A DNA stretch of 64,000 nucleotides from Rhodoplanes serenus (GCA_009720755.1 WNKV01000004.1:62001-126000), one strand, 5' to 3'. Counted from the first letter of the stretch, positions 16,959 to 26,466 are shown. The notes: generated by a model from the sequence alone, not told the origin. Program-made: numbers and translations.

Positions 16959-18785
16959 TCAGCGCGGCCAGGTCGTGGACCCGAGCGGCGTGCGCGCCAC
17001 CGGAGCCGCCGGCCCGGGCGAGGGAGCGAGCGGCTTCTTCAGGATCTTGAAGCGATCGGGATCGAGGCCGTGGTTGCCGGCGAGCGCCGCCGCCTCGTCG
17101 GCGGCGGGCAGGAGATCCTCCAGCCGGACATTGCCCGCCGTGGTGGCGGCGCGCCAACGCTCCAACACCGAGGCGACGAAGCCGACATCGCGGCGGCTCG
17201 CGACATCGAGGCGGGCGGGCCCGGCCGCTTCGCTGCGTGGCAGCAGATGCGCCGGCACCTCGCCGAAGCGCATCCGCGTCGGCAGCGCCACACCCTCGCC
17301 GAACGCCAGCACCTCGCGGGTGCCGAGCGACGGCACGAAGCCGAGCAGATTGGCGGCGGCGTCCGGCACCGCCGCGCGCAGCAGCGCCTGATCGCGGTCG
17401 CTGCCCATCCGCATGGCGAACAGCGTCGAGCACTGCGACAGGATGGTGGCGTCGAGCTCGGCCGGACGCTGGCTGACCAGGGCCAGATAGACGCCGTATT
17501 TGCGCCCCTCCTTGGCGATGCGCGACAGCGCCTTGCGGGTGGGGCCGAAGCCGATCGAGCGGTCGGCCGAGGCGTAGCGGTGGGCCTCCTCGCAGACGAA
17601 CAGCAGCGGCTCGGCGCCATCGCTCCACAGGCCGAAGTCGAAGGCCAGCCGGCACAGCACCGACACCAGCGAGTCGACCACCTCGGCCGGAAAGCCGGCG
17701 AGCTGCATGATGGTCATCGGCCGGCCGTTGGCGGGCAGGCGGAACAGCGTCGAGATCACCTCCGCCATGGTGTCGCCGCCGACATTGGCGTTCTCGAACA
17801 TGAAGGCGTAGCGCGGATCGTTGGCGACCGCTTCGATGCGCCCGATCAGCTTGTGATAGACCATGCGGCTGGTGCGGTTCTCCAGCCGGCCCATGCGCTC
17901 GTCGATCAGGCCGATCAGGTCGGCGAGCCGATAGGGCACCGGCGTCTCCGCCGTGAAGCCGGCGCTGCGCGGATCGAGCCGCTTGAGCGCCGGGCGTTCT
18001 CCACCGCGATACTGGAGGTAGTTGACCTTGGCGATCGGGATCACCTCGGCCAGGATCGCGGTCTCCTCCTCGACGCCGGGGCGGGCGCCGAAGAAGACGT
18101 CGACGATCTCCTCGAAGTTGAACAGCCAGAACGGCAGCTTGAGATTGCGCGGATTGAGGACCTGGGCGTGATCGGGGAAGCAGCGGCCGTACTCGTTGTG
18201 GACATCGAGCAGGAAGACGCGCAGGTCCGGACGCCGCGCCAGCGTCTGCTGAAGGATCAGCGCGACGCCGCTCGACTTGCCGACCCCGGTGGTGCCGAGC
18301 ACCGCGAAATGCTTGCTCAGCATGTCGTCGACGTCGATGCGGGCGCGGATCGAGGGGTCCTGCTGAAGCTCGCCGATCTCGATGGTGTCGCGACCGATGT
18401 CGTAGACGATGCACAGCTCGTCGTGGCCGATCAGCGCGACCGGATCGCCGATCGTCGGGTAACGGTCGATGCCGCGCCGAAAACGACGTCGCCCCCCGCC
18501 GTCGGCGGCGATCTCGCCCATCAGGTCGAGACGCGCGGTGGCGATCACGTCGGGCTCGTGCACCAGGCTGTGCGTCATCCGCGTCACCTCGGTGACGACA
18601 CCGATCAGCACGGCCGGTCCGCTGCGGATCACCAGGAAGCGGCCCACGGTGGCGCGCAGGGCGCCGACGTCGTGATGGCAGAAGCCGATGGTCGCCTGCG
18701 AGCCGCGCACCGAAACGACCCGGCCGAGCTGCGGTCCGGCCACGCGCATGGCGCCGGCCTGCGGTTCTCGATCGTCATCCGGCAT
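16959..18785 (-). CDS. HerA-like ATP-binding protein (DUF87)
   Basis: The 608-residue protein has an N-terminal beta-barrel-like region (about 15-130), then the Walker A motif GTTGVGKS at residues 164-171 and LLDVHNEYG, a long insert, and a Walker B-like LLFVCEEAHRY followed by a sensor VSQRPAELD. This is the HerA/FtsK-type hexameric ATPase architecture used in DNA translocation or end processing. No nurA nuclease gene is adjacent, so its partner is unknown. The start at MPDDDRE is supported by the conserved domain beginning soon after; the frame stays open upstream without conservation. It is convergent with the AtuA operon. Confidence 0.85.
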   Translation of the reverse strand: MPDDDREPQAGAMRVAGPQLGRVVSVRGSQATIGFCHHDVGALRATVGRFLVIRSGPAVLIGVVTEVTRMTHSLVHEPDVIATARLDLMGEIAADGGGRRRFRRGIDRYPTIGDPVALIGHDELCIVYDIGRDTIEIGELQQDPSIRARIDVDDMLSKHFAVLGTTGVGKSSGVALILQQTLARRPDLRVFLLDVHNEYGRCFPDHAQVLNPRNLKLPFWLFNFEEIVDVFFGARPGVEEETAILAEVIPIAKVNYLQYRGGERPALKRLDPRSAGFTAETPVPYRLADLIGLIDERMGRLENRTSRMVYHKLIGRIEAVANDPRYAFMFENANVGGDTMAEVISTLFRLPANGRPMTIMQLAGFPAEVVDSLVSVLCRLAFDFGLWSDGAEPLLFVCEEAHRYASADRSIGFGPTRKALSRIAKEGRKYGVYLALVSQRPAELDATILSQCSTLFAMRMGSDRDQALLRAAVPDAAANLLGFVPSLGTREVLAFGEGVALPTRMRFGEVPAHLLPRSEAAGPARLDVASRRDVGFVASVLERWRAATTAGNVRLEDLLPAADEAAALAGNHGLDPDRFKILKKPLAPSPGPAAPVARTPLGSTTWPR

Positions 18786-18903
18786 GATGGCCTCTGGGCG
18801 CGCCGCGGAACCACGATGGCGCAGGGTCGAGCTTATTCGGTAGCCACCTGAGGATTGGTTAATCCGAAAGCCCGAGTTGCAGAAATCGGCAAAAGCACGC
18901 CAC

Positions 18904-20340
18904 TCAGAACGGCCAGCTCGGTGGCGCGGGTGGCCGGGCCGGGGCCGGCCGGGACCGCGGCTTGCGGGGCGCCTCGCGGGCCGGCTCGCCAGCCGAGCGT
19001 GGCGTGGTGATGTAGCCGAGCTTGCGCATCGCCGCCTCGGCGGCGCGCTCTCCCGACAGCCAGGCGCCGGCGACCGTTCCCCACTGGGTCTCGTGGGTGG
19101 CCTCGCCGGCGAACCAGACGCGATCGCGCACCGGCTCGGCGAGCGCCGCACGCGCCCCGTAGCCGCCGATCGCCGCCGCCGAGGCCGAGCCCATCACGAA
19201 CGGGGCCTGGCTCCAGCGGGTCGCGTGGGTGCGTCGCACCGCCTTGCGGATATCGGCGCCGTACAGCTTGGCGAGCCACTCCTGGGCGTAGTCGACCAGC
19301 GCCGCCTCGCCCTGCCCGGCGAGGTCGCGACCGAGCCGGCCGCCGAGCTGGACCATGCACAGCGGCGTGTCGCCCATGTTGGCGAGCAGGGCGGCCGAGC
19401 GGGGTCCGTCGGCCTTCTCGTAGATCAGATCGTCGCGCTGGAGGCCGAGCGGATTGCCGGCCAGCTCCAGCACCACCTGCTCCTGGCTGCCGAGGCCGAG
19501 CCGGGCGAAGGCGTCGACATGGCGCTTGGGCAGCTCGGGGTCGAAGCGGATTTTCCCGGCCGCCATCACGCCCGTGGAGGCGGTCACGATGGCGGCGCGC
19601 GCCACCAGGGTGCCGCGCGGCGTCTCCACCTCGACCTTGCCGCGCACCCAGGTGTTGATGCGGGTGACCGGGGTCGACAGCCGCACCGTGACGCCACCGG
19701 CGAGCCGCTCGATCAGGGCCCCGACGCCCTGCCGGCAGAAGGCGCCCTGGTCGCGCTCCGCCGCCTTGGAGACGTCGACGGCCGACAGCTCGCGCAGGTC
19801 CTTGCCGTAGAGCAGCGGGCCGAAGATGAACTCGACGCTGGCCCGCCAGTCGAGCAGGTCCTTGGGCAGCGCCTGGAGGCACGACACGTCGGCCTTGCCG
19901 CGGGCCGCCTCGGTGATCGCCCGGTGGGCCCGCACGACGATGGCCAGGAAGTCTTCCAGCTCGCTTTCGCGGGCGTAACGGCGACCGATACGCACCCGCT
20001 GGCCCGGCGGCGCCGCATAGACGTCGAGGCCGGTGCCGGCCGCGAGCTTCACCACCGGGTTGATGTCGGCGCCATAGAGCCAGTGGGCGCCACGGTCGAA
20101 CGGGACGCCGAAGATCGCCGTGTCGGTGGAGCAGCGGCCGCCGATCCGGTCGGTCGCCTCGACCACGACGCAGCGGCGGCCGGCGGCGGCGATGCGGCGG
20201 GCCGCCGCGATGCCGGCGGCGCCCGCCCCGACCACCACGATGTCGGGCTCGCCCGAGCCCTGCGCCGCAGCGATGCCGGGCCAGGCGAGCGCGGTGGCGC
20301 CCGCGCCGGCGAGAAAGCTGCGGCGGTCGAGTGGTGGCAT
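18904..20340 (-). CDS. Tat-exported FAD-dependent amine oxidase
   Basis: The 478-residue protein starts with a twin-arginine signal (DRRSFLAGAGATAL, then AAAQG), so it should be folded in the cytoplasm and exported. It then has the FAD dinucleotide motif VVVGAGAAGIAAAR, the RIGGRC loop and a C-terminal FAGEATHETQWGTVAGA block, all typical of flavin monoamine oxidases (polyamine, tyramine and related oxidases). The C-terminus ends in a Pro/Arg-rich tail. It stands alone and its substrate is undetermined. Confidence 0.9.
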   Translation of the reverse strand: MPPLDRRSFLAGAGATALAWPGIAAAQGSGEPDIVVVGAGAAGIAAARRIAAAGRRCVVVEATDRIGGRCSTDTAIFGVPFDRGAHWLYGADINPVVKLAAGTGLDVYAAPPGQRVRIGRRYARESELEDFLAIVVRAHRAITEAARGKADVSCLQALPKDLLDWRASVEFIFGPLLYGKDLRELSAVDVSKAAERDQGAFCRQGVGALIERLAGGVTVRLSTPVTRINTWVRGKVEVETPRGTLVARAAIVTASTGVMAAGKIRFDPELPKRHVDAFARLGLGSQEQVVLELAGNPLGLQRDDLIYEKADGPRSAALLANMGDTPLCMVQLGGRLGRDLAGQGEAALVDYAQEWLAKLYGADIRKAVRRTHATRWSQAPFVMGSASAAAIGGYGARAALAEPVRDRVWFAGEATHETQWGTVAGAWLSGERAAEAAMRKLGYITTPRSAGEPAREAPRKPRSRPAPARPPAPPSWPF

Positions 20341-20599
20341 GGCTTGTCCCCCTCCGGGCGCCAACTTGCCCCAAGCGGGCAGGCGCCGCAAACACCGCGC
20401 GCCGGCCACCGACCGGCAGGGCCGGGGCGACACGATCTTGCCGCCGCAGGCCCCGATCTCTACGTGAAGGTCCGTCGCGTCGCGACCGGGGCACCCCGGC
20501 CGTCACGCGGACGCCCGACGACGAGCTTCGAGGCGCGGGTTTGCCGGGCCGCGACGAGCCCGGCGGCCGGACAGGTCGCTTCCGACGAAGGTTGGTCCC

Positions 20600-21403
20600 A
20601 TGCTGCATGCCGCCTATCTGGCGCTCGCCCAGATGCTGTCGCCGCCGTTCCGCTCGGTGCTGCTGAAGTCGGCCGGGCTCGCCCTTCTGCTGCTCGCCGT
20701 GCTGATGGTCGGCCTCTATCAGCTCGTCGCCTGGCTGGGCGGCGCCGGCGGCGCCTGGATGGAGACCACCCTGGGCCCGGCCGCCCAGAACCCGCTGGCG
20801 GTGCTCGGCTGGATTCTGGCGATCGCGCTCGGCGCCGGGCTGTTCGCCGGCGCCGTGTTCCTGATGCCGGCCGTCACCTCGCTGGTGGCGAGCTTCTATG
20901 CCGACGACGTCGCCGCCGAGGTGGAGCGCGTCCACTATCCGGACGACCCGCCCGGCATCGCGCCGCCGATCGGCTACGCCGTGCTGGAAGGCACCAAGAC
21001 CGCCCTGCTGGCCTTGGTGATCTATCTGTGCGCGGCGCCGTTCCTGCTGGTCGCCGGCGCCGGCGCCGTGGTGTTCTTCCTGGCCACCGCCTATCTGCTC
21101 GGCCGCGAGTACTTCCTGATCGCGGCGGTGCGGCTCCAGCCGATCCGCGACGCCAAGGCGATGTGGCGCGACAACCGCACCCGGGTGGTCACCGGCGGCC
21201 TGCTGATCGCCGCCTTCGTGCTGATCCCCATCGTCAACTTCGCCACGCCGCTGTTCGCCACTGCCCTCATGGTGCATCTGCACAAGCGCATGGCGGCCGA
21301 GCGGGCCGCCGAGCGGCGGCGCGAGCGCGAGCGGATCGCGGCCGACCCCAACGACTTCTCGGTGCAGCCGCCCGACCCCCGCGACCGGCTGGCGCGCCAC
21401 TGA
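20600..21403 (+). CDS. EI24 domain membrane protein (CysZ-like)
   Basis: The 267-residue protein has about four to six hydrophobic segments with the EI24/CysZ layout, including the SFYADDVAAEVE loop near the middle and LLGREYFLIAAVRL. A charged C-terminal tail of Arg/Glu follows (AERAAERRRERER). CysZ proteins are linked to sulfate uptake, but EI24 proteins of alphaproteobacteria have not been assigned a cargo. It converges on nth with 18 bases between the stops. Confidence 0.82.
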   Translation: MLHAAYLALAQMLSPPFRSVLLKSAGLALLLLAVLMVGLYQLVAWLGGAGGAWMETTLGPAAQNPLAVLGWILAIALGAGLFAGAVFLMPAVTSLVASFYADDVAAEVERVHYPDDPPGIAPPIGYAVLEGTKTALLALVIYLCAAPFLLVAGAGAVVFFLATAYLLGREYFLIAAVRLQPIRDAKAMWRDNRTRVVTGGLLIAAFVLIPIVNFATPLFATALMVHLHKRMAAERAAERRRERERIAADPNDFSVQPPDPRDRLARH

Positions 21404-21421
21404 GCGGCGGCCGGCCGCGCT

Positions 21422-22300
21422 TCAGTCCGCCGCCCGGTCGGGCGGCGCCGAGGCGGTCTTGTCGGGCCAGCCGCACAGATCGGCGATCGGGCAGGCGGGA
21501 CAGCGCGGCTTCAGCGCCGTGCAGATGTAGCGGCCGTGCAGGATCAGCCAATGGTGGGCGTGCAGCCGGTAGGGCTTCGGCACCACCGCCTCGAGCCGCG
21601 TCTCCACCTCCAGCGGCGTCTTGCCGGGGGCGAGGCCGGTGCGGTTGCCGACCCGGAAGATATGGGTGTCGACCGCCATGGTCTCCTGCCCGAAGGCGAT
21701 GTTGAGCACCACATTGGCGGTCTTGCGGCCGACGCCGGGCAGCGCCTCCAGCGCCTCGCGGGTCGCCGGCACCATGCCGCCGTGCTCGGCGATCAGCTTC
21801 TCCGACAGCGCGATGACGTTCTTGGCCTTGGTGTTGAACAGGCCGATGGTCTTGATGTGCTCGCGCAGCCGCGCCTCGCCGAGCGCCACCATCTTGGCCG
21901 GCGTGTCGGCCACCGCGAACAGGCCGCGGGTCGCCTTGTTGACGCCTGCGTCGGTCGCCTGCGCCGACAGCACCACGGCAACCAAGAGCGTGTAGGGGTT
22001 GACGTGCTCGAGCTCGCCCTTGGGCTCCGGATTGGCGGCCGCGAAGCGGCGGAACGCAGCCTCGATCTCGGCCGCGGTCCACGGCCGCGCCGCGGCCGCC
22101 CGCACCGGGCGCGGCGCCCGACGCGCCGCGGGGCTGGTGCGAGCGGTCGCCGGTGGCGCCGACGGCTGGGGTGCAGCGTCCGGCGCCGGAGCGGGCGCCG
22201 CCTTGCGGCGGCGGGCGGCCCCCTTGACCGGAGCGGCCGGCGTGCGGCTTGCTCGGCCGCCGCGTTGCGTGGTCCCGCCGGCAGACGGCTTGCGGATCAT
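21422..22300 (-). CDS. nth: Endonuclease III
   Basis: This DNA glycosylase/AP lyase removes oxidised pyrimidines in base excision repair. Of the 292 residues the first 70 or so form a low-complexity Ala/Pro/Arg tail; the enzyme core follows. It has the helix-hairpin-helix LPGVGRKTANVV with the catalytic Lys, the Asp in VDTHIFRVGNR, and the 4Fe-4S ligands CTALKPRCPACPIADLC near the end. I chose the ATG giving MIRKPS; an upstream in-frame start would lengthen the disordered tail. It is divergent from the DUF2244 gene. Confidence 0.93.
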   Translation of the reverse strand: MIRKPSAGGTTQRGGRASRTPAAPVKGAARRRKAAPAPAPDAAPQPSAPPATARTSPAARRAPRPVRAAAARPWTAAEIEAAFRRFAAANPEPKGELEHVNPYTLLVAVVLSAQATDAGVNKATRGLFAVADTPAKMVALGEARLREHIKTIGLFNTKAKNVIALSEKLIAEHGGMVPATREALEALPGVGRKTANVVLNIAFGQETMAVDTHIFRVGNRTGLAPGKTPLEVETRLEAVVPKPYRLHAHHWLILHGRYICTALKPRCPACPIADLCGWPDKTASAPPDRAAD

Positions 22301-22375
22301 CGTCGCCTCACCCGTGTTGTCGTCGCATCGCCGCCGCCACGACCTCCGCAACCCCCGTCGGAGTCCGCCGCCGCC

Positions 22376-22921
22376 ATGACCGCCGGTTTTTCCCGCGAGC
22401 CGACCCTGTTCTCGGCCGTCGTCACCCCGCACCGCTCGCTCGACCCGGGCGGAGTGCGCGTTGTGCTGCTGGTGATCGGCGGCTGCGGGCTGCTGCTGGG
22501 GGCGGTGTTCCTGGCGGCCGGAGCGTGGCCGGTCACCGGCTTTCTAGGGCTCGACGTCGCCCTCGTCTATTGGGCGCTGCGGGTCAACGGACGGCGCGCG
22601 GCCGCCCGCGAGGAGATCGTCGTCACGGCCTCGTGCCTCACGGTGCGGCGGACCGCGGCGACCGGACGGGTCGCCGAATGGACCCTCAACCCCGTGTGGG
22701 CACGGCTCGACCGCGAGACCGACCCGGATTTCGGCCTCGTGCGCCTCGCCCTGGTGTCGCACGGCCGGCGGCTGGTGGTCGGCCACTGGCTGTCGCCGGC
22801 CGAGCGGGCCGGGTTCGCGGACGCGCTCGCCGCCGCCCTGTGGCAGGCGCGGCGGGGTCCGACGCGAGCGCCGGCGGCGGTGCTCGGAAATCGGGTGGAC
22901 CCCTGCGGTGGGTCTGCTTAG
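22376..22921 (+). CDS. DUF2244 integral membrane protein
   Basis: The 181-residue protein opens with a proline-containing FSAVVTPHRSLDPGG block, followed by two transmembrane segments (about 27-47 and 50-66). A cytoplasmic beta-rich half carries EIVVTASCLTVRR and NPVWARLDRE, which are conserved in DUF2244. Family members have no proven function and often neighbour nth or cytochrome oxidase genes in alphaproteobacteria. It lies ten bases before the alkyltransferase gene and may be cotranscribed with it. Confidence 0.82.
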   Translation: MTAGFSREPTLFSAVVTPHRSLDPGGVRVVLLVIGGCGLLLGAVFLAAGAWPVTGFLGLDVALVYWALRVNGRRAAAREEIVVTASCLTVRRTAATGRVAEWTLNPVWARLDRETDPDFGLVRLALVSHGRRLVVGHWLSPAERAGFADALAAALWQARRGPTRAPAAVLGNRVDPCGGSA

Positions 22922-22930
22922 ATCCGGACC

Positions 22931-23848
22931 ATGAGCACCATGACCCTGACCAATCCCGTCGCGGTGCGGCCGCCGGAGCGCGCCGACCGTCCGCCCCTCG
23001 CCCGCGCCGCCGAGGACTACGATCGGGTGCGCCGGGCCATCGCGTTCATGTCCGAGCACTGGCGCGAGCAGCCCGACATTCCGGCGGTGGCGCATGCCGC
23101 CGGGCTGTCCACCGACGGCCTGACGGCACTGTTCCGCCGCTGGGCCGGGCTAACCCCGAAGGCCTTCCTCCAAGCCCTGACGCTGGACCATGCGCGAAAA
23201 CTGCTGCGCGAGTCGGCGAGCGTGCTGGATGCCGCCTACGAGGTCGGCCTGTCGGGGCCGGGCCGGCTGCACGACCTGTTCGTCACCCACGAGGCGATGT
23301 CGCCGGGCGAGTGGAAGGCGGGCGGCGCCGGGCTGGTGCTCACCTACGGGTTCCATCCGTCGCCGTTCGGCACCGCCCTGGTGATGGCGACCCCGCGCGG
23401 CCTCGCCGGCGTCGCCTTCGCGGACCCCGAGCAGGGCGGCGAGCAGGCGGCCTTCGCCGACATGCAGCGGCGCTGGCCCAATGCCGGCTATGTGCGCGAT
23501 CAGGACGGCACCGCGGCGCTCGCCCGCCGGGTGTTCGACCCGCAGACCTGGCGGCCGGACCGGCCGCTCCGCATCGTCATGATCGGCACCGATTTTGAGG
23601 TGCGGGTGTGGGAGACCCTGCTGCGGGTGCCGCTCGGCCGGCTCACCACCTACTCGGACGTCGCCGGCACCGTCTGCTCGCCCAAGGCGGCCCGCGCGGT
23701 CGGCGCCGCCATCGGCCGCAATCCGCTGTGCTTCGTGGTGCCTTGCCACCGTGTGATCGCCAAGAGCGGCGACCTCACCGGCTACCACTGGGGCCTCACC
23801 CGCAAACGGGCCATCATCGGCTGGGAGACCGGCCAGCGGATCGCCTGA
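22931..23848 (+). CDS. AraC-type HTH / methylated-DNA-protein-cysteine methyltransferase (Ada-like)
   Basis: The 305-residue fusion has an AraC-type helix-turn-helix half (about 30-115) and an O6-alkylguanine-DNA alkyltransferase half ending with PCHRVIAKSGDLTGYHWGLTRK, where the Cys accepts the alkyl group. It therefore repairs O6-alkylguanine and may also activate transcription. The N-terminal zinc domain that in Ada takes methyl from phosphotriesters and switches on activation is missing, so regulation must differ or be absent. Its position beside nth gives a small DNA repair cluster. Confidence 0.9.
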   Translation: MSTMTLTNPVAVRPPERADRPPLARAAEDYDRVRRAIAFMSEHWREQPDIPAVAHAAGLSTDGLTALFRRWAGLTPKAFLQALTLDHARKLLRESASVLDAAYEVGLSGPGRLHDLFVTHEAMSPGEWKAGGAGLVLTYGFHPSPFGTALVMATPRGLAGVAFADPEQGGEQAAFADMQRRWPNAGYVRDQDGTAALARRVFDPQTWRPDRPLRIVMIGTDFEVRVWETLLRVPLGRLTTYSDVAGTVCSPKAARAVGAAIGRNPLCFVVPCHRVIAKSGDLTGYHWGLTRKRAIIGWETGQRIA

Positions 23849-23998
23849 CCGGCACCGAAGCGGGACGACGGCCGCGCCATCCCCGGGCGGTGGCGCGTCA
23901 CCGGCGGATTGACGCGGCGGACGGCCGGTTCCAATAGTCGGTGCGCCGCGCCACGGCGGTGCGGCATGGCTCGCCATGGCTCGCCCGGAGGCACCGAC

Positions 23999-25516
23999 AT
24001 GCAGAAGCGTCGTCCCGTCATGCTGGTGATCCTGGACGGTTGGGGCTGGCGCGAGGAGAGCGCCGACAATGCCGTCCGGCAGGCCCGCACCCCGACCTTC
24101 GACGCGCTGTGGGCGACCTGCCCGCACGCCTTCCTGCGCACCTCCGGCAAGGATGTCGGCCTGCCCGACGGTCAGATGGGCAATTCCGAGGTCGGCCATC
24201 TCAACATCGGCGCCGGCCGGGTGGTGATGCAGGACCTGCCGCGCATCGGCGACGCCATCGCGACCGGCGCCATCGAGACCGCGCCGGCGCTGACCGGCCT
24301 GATCGACAAGCTGCGCGAGACCGGCGGCACCTGCCACCTGATCGGCCTCGTTTCGCCCGGCGGCGTCCACTCGCACCAGGACCACGGCGCCGCGCTCGCC
24401 GGCATCCTGGCGCTGGCCGGCATCCCGACCGTGATGCATGTCCTCACCGACGGCCGCGACACGCCGCCCCGCTCGGGCGCCGAGTTCGTCGAGAAGCTGG
24501 TTGCCGATCTGCCGGCGACGGTGCCGGTCGCCACCGTCTGCGGCCGCTACTTCGCCATGGACCGCGACAAGCGGTGGGACCGGGTCGAGAAGGCGTATGC
24601 GGCGATCGCGGCCGGCGAGGGCCCCCACCACGAGGACGCCGCCGCCGCCATCGCGGCTGCCTATGCGGCCGGCACCGGCGACGAGTTCATTCTGCCGTCG
24701 GTGATCGGCGACTATGCCGGCATGCGCGACGGCGACGGCATCCTGTGCTTCAACTTCCGCGCCGACCGAGTGCGCGAGATCCTCGGCGCCCTGCTCGATC
24801 CGGCCTTCGACGGCTTCCCGCGCCCGCGCCGGCCGAAGATCGCCATCGCGGTCGGCATGACCCAGTACAGCGAGAAGCTCGACGCCTTCATGGGCACGAT
24901 CTTCCCACCCGAAAGCCTCGCCAACGGGCTGGGCGCCGTGACGGCGGCGGCCGGCCGCACGCAACTGCGCATGGCCGAGACCGAGAAGTATCCGCACGTC
25001 ACCTACTTCCTCAACGGCGGCGAGGAGCAGCAGTATCCGGGCGAGGACCGCATCCTGGTGCCGTCCCCCAAGGTCGCGACCTATGATCTCCAGCCGGAGA
25101 TGTCGGCGCCCGAGCTGACCGACAAGGCCGTCGAGGCGATCCGCTCCGGCCGCTACGACCTGATCGTGCTGAACTACGCCAATCCCGACATGGTCGGCCA
25201 CACCGGCAGCCTGCCGGCGGCCATCCAGGCGGTGGAGACGGTCGACGGCGGGCTCGGCCGTATCGTGGCGGCGATCCGCGACATGGGCGGCGCCCTGCTG
25301 GTCACGGCCGACCACGGCAATTGCGAGCTGATGCGCGATCCGACCACCGGCGGCCCGCACACCGCCCACACCACCAATCCGGTGCCGGTGATCCTGGTCG
25401 GCGGTGACGCCACGGGGCTCGCCGACGGCCGCCTTGCCGATCTGGCGCCGACGCTGCTCGCCCTGATGGAGCTGCCGCAGCCCAAGGAGATGACCGGCAC
25501 CCCGCTGATGCGCTGA
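23999..25516 (+). CDS. gpmI: 2,3-bisphosphoglycerate-independent phosphoglycerate mutase
   Basis: This enzyme interconverts 3- and 2-phosphoglycerate in glycolysis and gluconeogenesis with two manganese ions. The 505-residue protein has the alkaline-phosphatase-like core with VMLVILDGWGW at the start and Ser63 in GNSEVGHLNIGAG as the phosphorylated residue. It also has the mobile phosphotransferase domain (VLTDGRDTPP, FNFRADR), and metal ligands in NPDMVGHTG and TADHGNCE. The length is standard. It appears to be a single gene, convergent with the TonB-like gene. Confidence 0.96.
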   Translation: MQKRRPVMLVILDGWGWREESADNAVRQARTPTFDALWATCPHAFLRTSGKDVGLPDGQMGNSEVGHLNIGAGRVVMQDLPRIGDAIATGAIETAPALTGLIDKLRETGGTCHLIGLVSPGGVHSHQDHGAALAGILALAGIPTVMHVLTDGRDTPPRSGAEFVEKLVADLPATVPVATVCGRYFAMDRDKRWDRVEKAYAAIAAGEGPHHEDAAAAIAAAYAAGTGDEFILPSVIGDYAGMRDGDGILCFNFRADRVREILGALLDPAFDGFPRPRRPKIAIAVGMTQYSEKLDAFMGTIFPPESLANGLGAVTAAAGRTQLRMAETEKYPHVTYFLNGGEEQQYPGEDRILVPSPKVATYDLQPEMSAPELTDKAVEAIRSGRYDLIVLNYANPDMVGHTGSLPAAIQAVETVDGGLGRIVAAIRDMGGALLVTADHGNCELMRDPTTGGPHTAHTTNPVPVILVGGDATGLADGRLADLAPTLLALMELPQPKEMTGTPLMR

Positions 25517-25563
25517 TGCTGCGCTGATGCAGGCCCGACGACGGCGGCCGGAGCCGCTGTCCG

Positions 25564-26466
25564 TCACAGCTTCGGCAGGCCGGTCAGGCCGGACGGCGCG
25601 AAGGCGAGGTCGAGCAGCCGCCATTCCTTGTACTTGGTGGCGGGCAGCAGGCCGACCGGCGGGCAGCTCCGCAGCGCCTGCATGGCGGTCTGGAGCAGCA
25701 CAGCGCCCTTGGGCGACGCCGAGGCGGCCAAGAGGCTCGGATCGCCGGCGAGCGAGCCGTCCGGGCGCAGCGCCACCCGCAGCACCACGGCGAGGCGCGC
25801 CGGTGCATCGGCCAGCGCCGGCGACGGCCGCCAGCAGCTCGCCAGGCGGGCCTTGACGGCGGCGATCTCGCGATCCGTGAGCTTGGCCTTGCGGTCGGTG
25901 GTCTCGTAGCCGACCGCCACGTTCATCAGCGGCGAGTCGAACCAGGTGCCGCCGCCTTCGCCGGCCGGCGGCTCGGCCGAGGAGGGCGCAGCGGCCGCGG
26001 CGGTCGCCGGATCGACGGCGGCGAGCTGCGGCGGGGTCGACGGTGGCGGCTGGTCGGGCCGCGGCAGGTCCGGGGGCGCGGCGGCCTGGGCGGAGGCGGA
26101 CGAAGGCGGCACCGGCTCGGCACGCGCTGGCTGTTCGGGCGCCGTCTCGGCCGCGGCTTTCTCCGGCTGGGCCGGCTCGGCCGCGGCTTTCTCCGGCTGG
26201 GCCGGCTCGGCCGCGGCCTTGTCGAGCTCGGCGGGAGCCTGGGTTTCGGGCGGCTGCGGCGCCTGGGCCTGCTCCGGCGGCGCCTCCTCCGGACGCACCA
26301 GCTCGATCTCCATGGCGGCCATGCCGGGCCCGGCGGCCGGCACATGCGCCAGCCATCCCGCCAGTCCCCACAGGACGGCGTGAACGGCGACCGAGATGGC
26401 AAGTGCGACCCGCACGGTTCCCTCAGCCCTCCGCGCCGGCCCGGACGCGGGCCAGTCTCCCCTCAT
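25564..26466 (-). CDS. TonB/TolA-like energy-coupling protein
   Basis: The 300-residue protein has one N-terminal transmembrane helix (about 19-41). A long Pro/Ala/Glu-rich periplasmic spacer (about 50-170) follows, then a small C-terminal domain with the TonB/TolA-type KARLASCWRPSP and VVLRVALRPDGSL strands. Such proteins reach across the periplasm to couple the proton gradient to outer-membrane processes. No exbB/exbD or tolQ/R is adjacent. A tandem 30-base unit in the spacer (two full copies) encodes repeated PAQPEKAAAE. Confidence 0.75.
   Translation of the reverse strand: MRGDWPASGPARRAEGTVRVALAISVAVHAVLWGLAGWLAHVPAAGPGMAAMEIELVRPEEAPPEQAQAPQPPETQAPAELDKAAAEPAQPEKAAAEPAQPEKAAAETAPEQPARAEPVPPSSASAQAAAPPDLPRPDQPPPSTPPQLAAVDPATAAAAAPSSAEPPAGEGGGTWFDSPLMNVAVGYETTDRKAKLTDREIAAVKARLASCWRPSPALADAPARLAVVLRVALRPDGSLAGDPSLLAASASPKGAVLLQTAMQALRSCPPVGLLPATKYKEWRLLDLAFAPSGLTGLPKL
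26146..26219 (-). repeat. Tandem 30-bp repeat in the TonB-like spacer
   Basis: Two perfect copies (26146-26175 and 26176-26205) and a third partial copy lie in the Pro/Ala-rich region. Each full copy adds ten residues, so the array can change spacer length without a frameshift. Confidence 0.9.

Noticed and set aside
23150-26371. A 1073-codon open frame on the minus strand
   Set aside because: It is antisense to the Ada-like gene and gpmI and in another frame of the TonB-like gene. The composition is low-complexity and no motif is visible.
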